From Paragordius varius (taxonomy: Eukaryota > Nematomorpha), in NCBI GenBank assembly GCA_964247055.1, contig OZ176056.1, positions 8,370,001-8,434,000 on the forward strand: 64,000 bases of DNA, read 5' to 3'. Below the pieces are notes generated by a model. That model did not search any database and was not told where the DNA came from. It saw only the letters and a list, made by a program, of their open reading frames with translations. The translations under genes and the position numbers were made by a program. Below are positions 56,451 to 64,000 of this stretch, piece after piece; within the stretch, counting starts at the first letter, position 1; the number at the start of each line of letters is the position of its first letter.

Positions 56451-58282
56451 AAATTCACCAAAATTTTAAAGTGAAAACCTAAAAATTTTAAAGCGATAGA
56501 AATGTTCAACTCATCAAATAATATAAAAGTATTTTTACAATATCAAAAGCGTTTTTATACCGTTTCCATTAGGCCCAAAAATAGTAAGAAGAACGAAAAG
56601 AACCTAACCGTTTTAAAAGAGTAAATTTGGGACTTTCGGAACCTCCAGCTAAAAATTAAATTATAAGTAGTTTATGATATATATTAGTGAGCTTTTTTTG
56701 GAATGAAGCATTTACTTTCATCAAAATAAATTTATTACAAAAATTGTACGCAAATGCCATCTACTGATACGGAACACTGACCACAACGTAAAGTTCACCG
56801 AAAGCACCATAATAATCTTTATACATTTTCCTTATCATAATTTAATCAACAGCTCACTGTGTGCATCAATAAAATATTTTCAAAAAATGCATTCTTTGTT
56901 TAAAATTATAATTTTTAAGAACTTTGCAAAAACTAATTCATGATATTTTGGAGCGTGGTGGAATCATAAACTTAATATATTATAATTGTTGCCTAACATA
57001 TCTACCTCGGAATTATCGGTTGGTTAGCTTTCAAATTCAGGTAATTTTTGTAAAAAGTAAAATATATACTAAACTTAGGCTTGAAGGAACAAATGTATAT
57101 ATCAAAATTAGTGTTCGGCATCAATAAAATGGTTTCTTAGAGGGTTTTACCTTTTTAGTCCGCGATGACATATTCGGGTAGTTTTATATCCCAGTTATCA
57201 ATTATACAAAAACTTCTCTTTTGAATTTTATTTTTTTTAATTTAATTATCAAACAAATTTCATATTAAATAAAAAGGTTCATATTTTTTAGAGTTTTATG
57301 ACTTCTAAAGTACGAAATTGGGTACATCAAAGCACGATCAAAATAAACAGGTGATATGTATCAAATAATATCCAATTTTTAGTGTCGAATTTTAGCTTAA
57401 TAGCCTTAAATTAATTATTTACATACCTAACCATTATATACATTAATTTGCTTTGCAATAGCGATTTTAAAAAATCTAAAATAATGGCGGCAGAAAATTT
57501 CGAGATAAGGATTTTATTTGTTTTTTTAGAAAGTTCTTTTTTTGTACAAGGCGTTGGGCTAAAATAAGCATATATTTAAACTGATAATTTTTAAAATTAA
57601 AATTTTAAATCGCTCTGGGATATAAACCCTAAAATGCCTTTGTTAATATCTTCAAGTATATTATAACGTTCTCACAATACTTCAAAACACCATATACCTC
57701 TGCCGCGTTTTCTTAACGGGACATAATTAACAAGAAGATGAATTTAAACCTTCGGAACCTTTTTTAAATATTTGTTCAAGATGTTGTTTTCAAATTATAA
57801 TTTTTAGAATGCAACACTTACCTCCTGTTAAAAATATAAGCTAAATGTGTGTCATTTTTTAAATTTTTCATGGAATAAGTTAAATACTGATAAGTTATAA
57901 AACAAAAAGTCACCAAAAATCTTGATAAATATTTCTATCGAAATTATTTATTCAAATAAGATATTTTTGTGCGCTGTAAAAAAATTTAAACCATTGTGGT
58001 ATTTAACATACGAAATGTCATAATGCATTTATACAGGCCTAAATCCACGATTGCCTAGTAGTGAGGTAATTTTTATTTATTTGTTTTGTTGTTTTGTTTG
58101 ATCTTCGTTTTTTTATTCGTGTGTTTACTTTAAATTTTTTAGACGATATACGCGTCTCTTACATTTGCTCAATTTAAATTGCTACAAAACACTTCCAAAA
58201 ATCTAATAAACCAAATATCGTTACAAAATAATATCTTTACAACAAAAGCATTCCATTTTGTAAATTCCACACAATCAAAAAT
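56451..58282. other. Upstream region of UGDH, no feature recognised
   Basis: No gene supported. The proximal part (about 58,020-58,282) must contain the UGDH promoter or an upstream non-coding exon. Confidence 0.4.
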
Positions 58283-58886
58283 ATGAAAATTGAAAAAATT
58301 TGTTGCATAGGAGCAGGGTATGTTGGAGGACCAACCTGTGCAGTTATAGCCTACAAATGTCCGCACATAAAAGTCACCGTAACTGATATAAATTCTCAAA
58401 GAATCGATTCTTGGAATAGCGATAAATTACCCATTTATGAGGTAAGTCTTTCGAACATATTATTTAATATATCTGAATATCCAAAAATATTTATTTTTAA
58501 AAGTTTTAAAATTACTATTTTTTTACTAAATCTCTCAGTACTAACCAAAAATCCTTAAGATTTTTATTTAAAACAAAATTTCTAATTAAAACTTTAATAT
58601 TATATAGCAAGCTTTGACCGGATATCAACTCTAAAGTAAACAACGACTATACAAATAGTGTGCGACATTTATATTTGGTGACTTAATAGCTAAATTTCAT
58701 TATACATATTAATACTAATTTAACAAGAAAAAAAATTGAGATTATTTTTGTGCGGATAAAATCTGCGAAAATGATTTATTATTACAAAATAATTTATTTG
58801 ACCTTTTTTTTATAGTTTTCTAGTTTTATTGTTAATTTTTTAAAAAGATTTCTAAATGCCACTTTCATCCATTGTTTTATCATATA

Positions 58887-58924
<38 letters not shown>

Positions 58925-61900
58925 TCATTTAACTAAATATGGGCCAACGCTTTTAAAATTTTTCAGCTATCAGAAAATACGAATAATCACAAAATTCCTT
59001 AAAAAATTTAAAATTGGCATTTTTTAGAATTAGATTTCACTTTTATTTTTTCAAATTTTTTTTTTGATATTCCACAAATAATCTTAATGATTGAACCTTA
59101 TTTGGTTTGGATTACAAAACTTAAGCTAGTTAGTTTATATTGGAATATACTTCAGTAAAAATGCATATTATACGAAAACGTGAAAACATAAAGACAAATA
59201 TTTTTATTCAAGAGACAACTCCATACTTTTTAAAACCTTATTGTTTCCCATATATGCTATTTAGTTATACAATTGTAAAATATAGAATTGATTGTGTTAG
59301 TAATATATATATATATATCTTTATTTCACACTTTGCCATTTAAAACAATGAGACTTTTATTGAAATAAATCAAGATTTAAAAAGTATTAGTAGTGAGAGT
59401 GTGTGTCTTTTAAATAAAAATATTTGTCTTTATAATTTCGCGTTTTATCCATCCGTAGTATAATTAATTTCAATTTTTACTGTAAATTCATCGCGCTATT
59501 AAACGATTGCAATTGCAACTCATATAAGTTAGGATATCCATTTAAAATGCAAATGAAATAGTAATGATTTAAATTTTTTGAAATTATTTTATTTTTAATT
59601 TTTTTATTTTTCGAAATTTTATAGCCAGGACTAGACGAAGTCGTTAAAGCTTGTCGAGGGCGAAATTTATTTTTTTCAACTGACATAGAGGAACACATTG
59701 TGGAAGCTGATTTGATTTTCATTAGTGTTAATACACCCACGAAGGAATTTGGGTTGGGTAAGGTTAGTGGTTCTTGCTTTTTTTATTTTTTATACCTAAA
59801 TGAATAATTTTCTTTTATGTGTCATTTTAGTAAGGAAGATAAAAAAGTCTCCTTAAATAAAAAGATGAAACTACACCTTAAATTGATGAATTCTTTAGTG
59901 AATAATATTTATAATAACATGAATCAAAAAATAAAGGACCAAAGCCATTTTTTATGAATGGAGCTGAAGGATTTATTCCTAAATTTTTTTTCTATACATA
60001 TATAACTTACATGGATGTGAAATGTATAATTTGAATGTGTAGTTACCAATTCACATTCTTTATTTGCATACGATAATATGAATAATCAGGTTGTTTTGTA
60101 AAAATATATGGCTATCTTTTTCCAATAGAAATTATCGTTTTAGCGACATCTACGTTTTGTCTTTTTATTTTAAATTTTTGTTGTTTGATAAAATTGTTTT
60201 TACCAAATATTTCTTAATATTTAATCATAGTTTAGATTATAATAAAAGCAAAACACTTTTTTCGACCAAAGTTTTATGATATCGCGATTAACAGTTATTT
60301 CTTTATATTTTTCAAGGTCAAATACCGTTTTTCAAGCTCTTAACCATACATAATAGAATTTTCGTACAATCATATTTTTAAAATGTTTGCATCTATAAAA
60401 TATAATAAATCATCTAGTTTAAACTGTAGTAAAATAAAAAAATTATTTATATATTAAATTTTTAAACACATAGCCTCAGAGTTCAAAGCAAAGTATAAAA
60501 AAATTTATTAAAAATTTAATTCTATTATATATGTAAACTAATATATAAAATATACAAATATCCGTTAAATGTCGTTTTAAAAACAAAATTACAAATTAGG
60601 CAGGAAAAAAATTTTTGTTAGAAATTTATTTTATTTTAATATATAGGGCCGAGGACCAGACCTTAAATATGTCGAATCATGTGCACGATTAATTAGTAAA
60701 GCCATGACGAATCATATGGTTAAACAGTCAAAGGCGGGCGGCAAAGGTGGCATATTTCACCAAAATCAGCTGATTAACTCATTTTTCGGGTTAAGGTCAT
60801 CTTCGAATTCACATAACGATGAACGCGACCCTAATCATCACGTTAATGGTATATGCTTTTAGTTTTATAATTTTAATTTTTATTTATCCGTTTTAAAACA
60901 TTTATGTTAACATGTTTAATCTAATTGGGGGTTGGTAATTATTTACTCTAATTCAAAAAAGATTTAAATTGATATTATTTTTTCAAAACTACTTAAAATT
61001 GCTGTCTTAATTGGATTCTCCTATCTTATTAAATATACTGATATATATATATATATATATATTTGAAAACTTAAAATGCCTGGATAATATTTAGCTCAAA
61101 AAAATTCCGAATGTCGTTTTTTTGTTCAAAAAAATTTTTTTAGAACAAGATCGTGTTTTTACGCAAATTCTTCGCGGCCAATTTTTTTCAAAATTTTTTC
61201 TTAATTGATTGAACAATCATTAGAACAGAAAATAATAATATATTTTTTACCTAAACAGGGGATAAAAATAAAAATTAAACGATTCAATATAACAATTCCA
61301 TATATATATATATATATATATATATTTGAGATGGTTAACATTATTTTATAGTGTGGTTTTTATTTTATAAAATAATATGGTATGTATTTGATATATATGC
61401 GTATAACTAACCATATTATGATAAAACTTAAAATTTTCCATTTTAGCCTTTAACCCTAACAAGAAAACAAATTTAAACGGTGATCTAATAGTTGAATAAG
61501 CTGGTAAAATTGTTATATTAACCGTTTTTATACCCCAGTGTTTTAATGATTAATTATAATCAAATTGTATTTAGGTGGGAAAAAAAATTAACTTAAATTT
61601 TGTCCGTTTGTTGAAATCCGAAAAATATGACATGACATGATATTGCCGAGTTTTAAAATAAAAAAAATGGCGTCGGTTTTAAATGGAACAAACATTTTTT
61701 TTTCTTCAAAACCTAATTTTATGCCATATAATTTGGATATATATGAAAATTATTTTTGCTTAAACGATATATTAAATTATATCGCTTCTAGGAATGAATG
61801 ATATAATTTTCAATTAATTTGGCATACAGTGTTGTTGTATACTTTTATTATTTGGTAATAAAATAGGATAACCACAAAAATTTGTTCACGCACGTTTTGT

Positions 61901-63285
61901 AAAACAATATATCTGTTAAAGAATGAAAAAAAGTTTTAAGATTTAGCCCCCCCCCCCCCACACTTTTTAATTATTTTAAAACCCCCATAGAGCGCTTTTT
62001 CCCACATTTTAACAAAGAACAAATTTTTTTATTTTATTACCAAAAAAAATATAAACAACCTGTAATTTACAGGTCATGAACGACCCATAGTTAAAATTGT
62101 GGTTGAAAAAAGTACGGTTCCGGTCCGCGCGGCGGAAATGCTCAGTTTTATCCTAACTTCCACGTTTAGCTGTCACCCAGCTATTTCGGGCGGTAACCTT
62201 GAAAGACCTAATCGAGTCTCCATCAGCAGTATAAATAGTCAAAAATCTACGACTGCAGTCATAGAAAATACGACTCTTACAGAAGACAAATTTATGGCAA
62301 ATGGAGGTTTATTTTATTAAAAAAATTTGAACAAAATATGTAATTTATAAAGCGTAATAACTAAAAACAATAAAAACGTATTCGTGGATAATGTAAAAAA
62401 ATTCCGGTAGTCTTAGAAAGTAATATTTTTATTCAAGAGAAACATTTATCTCAAATGCAGGTTTTTATGTTTAAACGATTATTGTTTTAATTTAAGTTAA
62501 TGTACAAATATCTAAAAATTTCCAAAAAAATTTTCTTAATTTCTCAATATATTTATATTTAAAAAACGTATATCTTGTAAATTTTAACAATCACAATTTA
62601 TAAGATGCAGAAGGTAAAAAAAATTGTGCTGTGTTTGCATTGATTAAATAAATGTTTTAAAAGATTTTTAAAAATATAAGTTTAGTTTTAAAATTTTTAT
62701 AACACATTTTTCACCTGTACAAAAAGTTTTTTTATATATTTAAAAAACTTTTTAGAATTTTTTTTTATTTAAATTTTTAATATATATAATTATTTAATTA
62801 CTTAGATCTTACGAATGGAGATCATACATCCACTTTAATACATAATGGTCATGATTCAGCTGGTGATGTTTTTCCAACGGAAAATGGTGATGGCGCATTT
62901 CACCCCGACCATGTGCCAAATATACATTTTGAGGTTTTAATTTTAAAAATTTAAATTTTAAAGTTTTTTTTACGAAAAAAATTTATCAAAGTTAAATGAT
63001 AAAATATTTAATAATTTTAGTTTTTAACCCAATTGAAATATTTAGGTGTATCAAAAAAGTTTTTATTTAATGTTAATTTTTTTATTTTAATTTTTATTTA
63101 TGCATATATAAATATGCTACTTTTTTCAAAAAAAAAATTATTATTTCCTTAAAAAAGTATATTATTTAAAATATGTAAAATATATATAAATAAACAGTAG
63201 TGTATGTAAAAAACTACAAAATGTTGAATAAACAATTATATCCTTTCTTTTTTTCCATACACTCCTGTGTGTTGCAAATTGCCCC

Positions 63286-63325
<40 letters not shown>

Positions 63326-64000
63326 CCAAAAAAATATATTAACAAAAGATTTGTAACTTTTTATAATTTTTTATTTTTTTATTTTTTAGATTTTATCTAA
63401 TCCCGAATTTTTGGCTGAAGGGACAGCTATTAAAGACCTGTTTGAACCTGATCGAGTATTGATTGGTGGTCAAACTGATACATATATGGGTAAGTTTTTT
63501 TTTAATTTATAAATTTAAATAAAATTAAGAATGTAAATATTAATAATTTTTAATTAAAGTTTTAGTTTTTTTGGGGGGCATATACTTGTTTTAAAGTTGA
63601 AATATATTTTAATATTACCATTTTTTTGTTAATGAGCACTATTTATTACTAGAGTTATGGTTTTATGTATTCGTATAAAAATTACATTGTTTACTGTTAT
63701 ATTTTAAAAATTAATCGAAATTACAAACATATATGTATGTTTCTATATATTTTTTTAAAAGGTTTACGTATAACTATCATTGTAAAATTAATATATATAT
63801 ATGAGATTTTAGTAAAAATATACCATTTACTAATTTAACGAAATTAATCTACAAAATTGACATTCTTTTTTAATTAAAAATGATTTTTTTATGATTCATA
63901 ACTTGCAAGGTTTTTCACTTAAAAACGATTTTCATTTATCCATATAATTGAATTATTAAAATATTCGTTTAATATGCAAAAAGCTTTCCTTTTAAATGTT
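58283..64000 (+). CDS. UGDH: UDP-glucose 6-dehydrogenase, 5' part (6 exons seen)
   Basis: Oxidises UDP-glucose to UDP-glucuronate with NAD+ in the cytosol, feeding glycosaminoglycan synthesis. Exons 58283-58441, 59625-59762, 60647-60848, 62073-62306, 62806-62933 and 63390-63489 (961 nt, 320 aa) are in phase; the gene continues past the window. It starts [20 protein letters not shown], with the NAD-binding GAGYVGG at 10-16. Later landmarks are [22 protein letters not shown] (holding the conserved catalytic-region Thr) and [17 protein letters not shown] (with the catalytic Glu region), then DRVLIGG. Two insertions are present relative to the human protein: about 50 aa before EKSTVPV and about 80 aa between RAAE and NPEF. 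Exon 5 lies wholly in the second insertion; its 128 nt cannot be skipped without a frameshift. Intron 3 holds a poly(C) run. Confidence 0.93.
59153..59483. mobile_element. MITE-A copy 9 in UGDH intron 1
   Basis: TTCAGTAAAAATGCATATTA at the left, and TAATTTCAATTTTTACTGT-like at the right, with inner AAGAGACAACTCCATACTTT. A good copy ending 141 bp before exon 2. Confidence 0.75.
61946..61959. repeat. Poly(C) run in UGDH intron 3
   Basis: A run of about 13 C in otherwise AT-rich intron DNA; a similar run is at about 55,434-55,446. Confidence 0.8.

Overview
This window is nuclear DNA of an intron-rich, very AT-rich animal, probably an invertebrate. Every recognisable gene has a clear metazoan counterpart. 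The GNAT-family gene resembles a double acetyltransferase family that is expanded in nematodes, so a nematode is my best guess, at about 50% confidence. I rebuilt exons by hand from protein similarity recalled from memory, plus splice phase. All reading phases close across the four genes.

Layout. 1-17,260: no gene found. It holds layered repeats: a dispersed repeat split by a MITE, a 379-bp inverted-repeat element carrying a near-perfect hammerhead ribozyme (core 1822-1866), a lone hAT-like end, and an 8.5-kb foldback-like structure whose arms (about 5,012-7,280 and 11,883-13,531) are tandem repeats. 17,268-27,378 (- strand): a complete 17-exon SLC30A5/ZnT5 zinc transporter. 27,379-27,475: a 97-bp head-to-head intergenic stretch. 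27,476-48,995 (+): a complete 18-exon SUPV3L1/Suv3 mitochondrial RNA helicase whose introns hold many MITEs, tandem arrays and one broken LTR-retrotransposon fossil. 51,445-54,475 (+): a 4-exon two-domain GNAT acetyltransferase-like gene. 58,283 to the window end (+): the first six exons of UDP-glucose 6-dehydrogenase, running off the window.

The genes do not form a pathway. Their roles are zinc loading of secretory compartments, mitochondrial RNA turnover, an unknown acyl transfer, and UDP-glucuronate synthesis. What unites them is architecture: long AT-rich introns, weak 5' splice sites, low-complexity protein insertions, and introns in which tandem arrays contain copies of the adjacent exon edge together with its splice site.

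The most unusual signals are (1) the hammerhead ribozyme inside an inverted-repeat element, (2) repeated capture of exon edges and splice sites by intronic tandem arrays in both SUPV3L1 and ZnT5, (3) MITEs lying within 5-25 bp of splice sites, and (4) a probable GC-AG intron in ZnT5.
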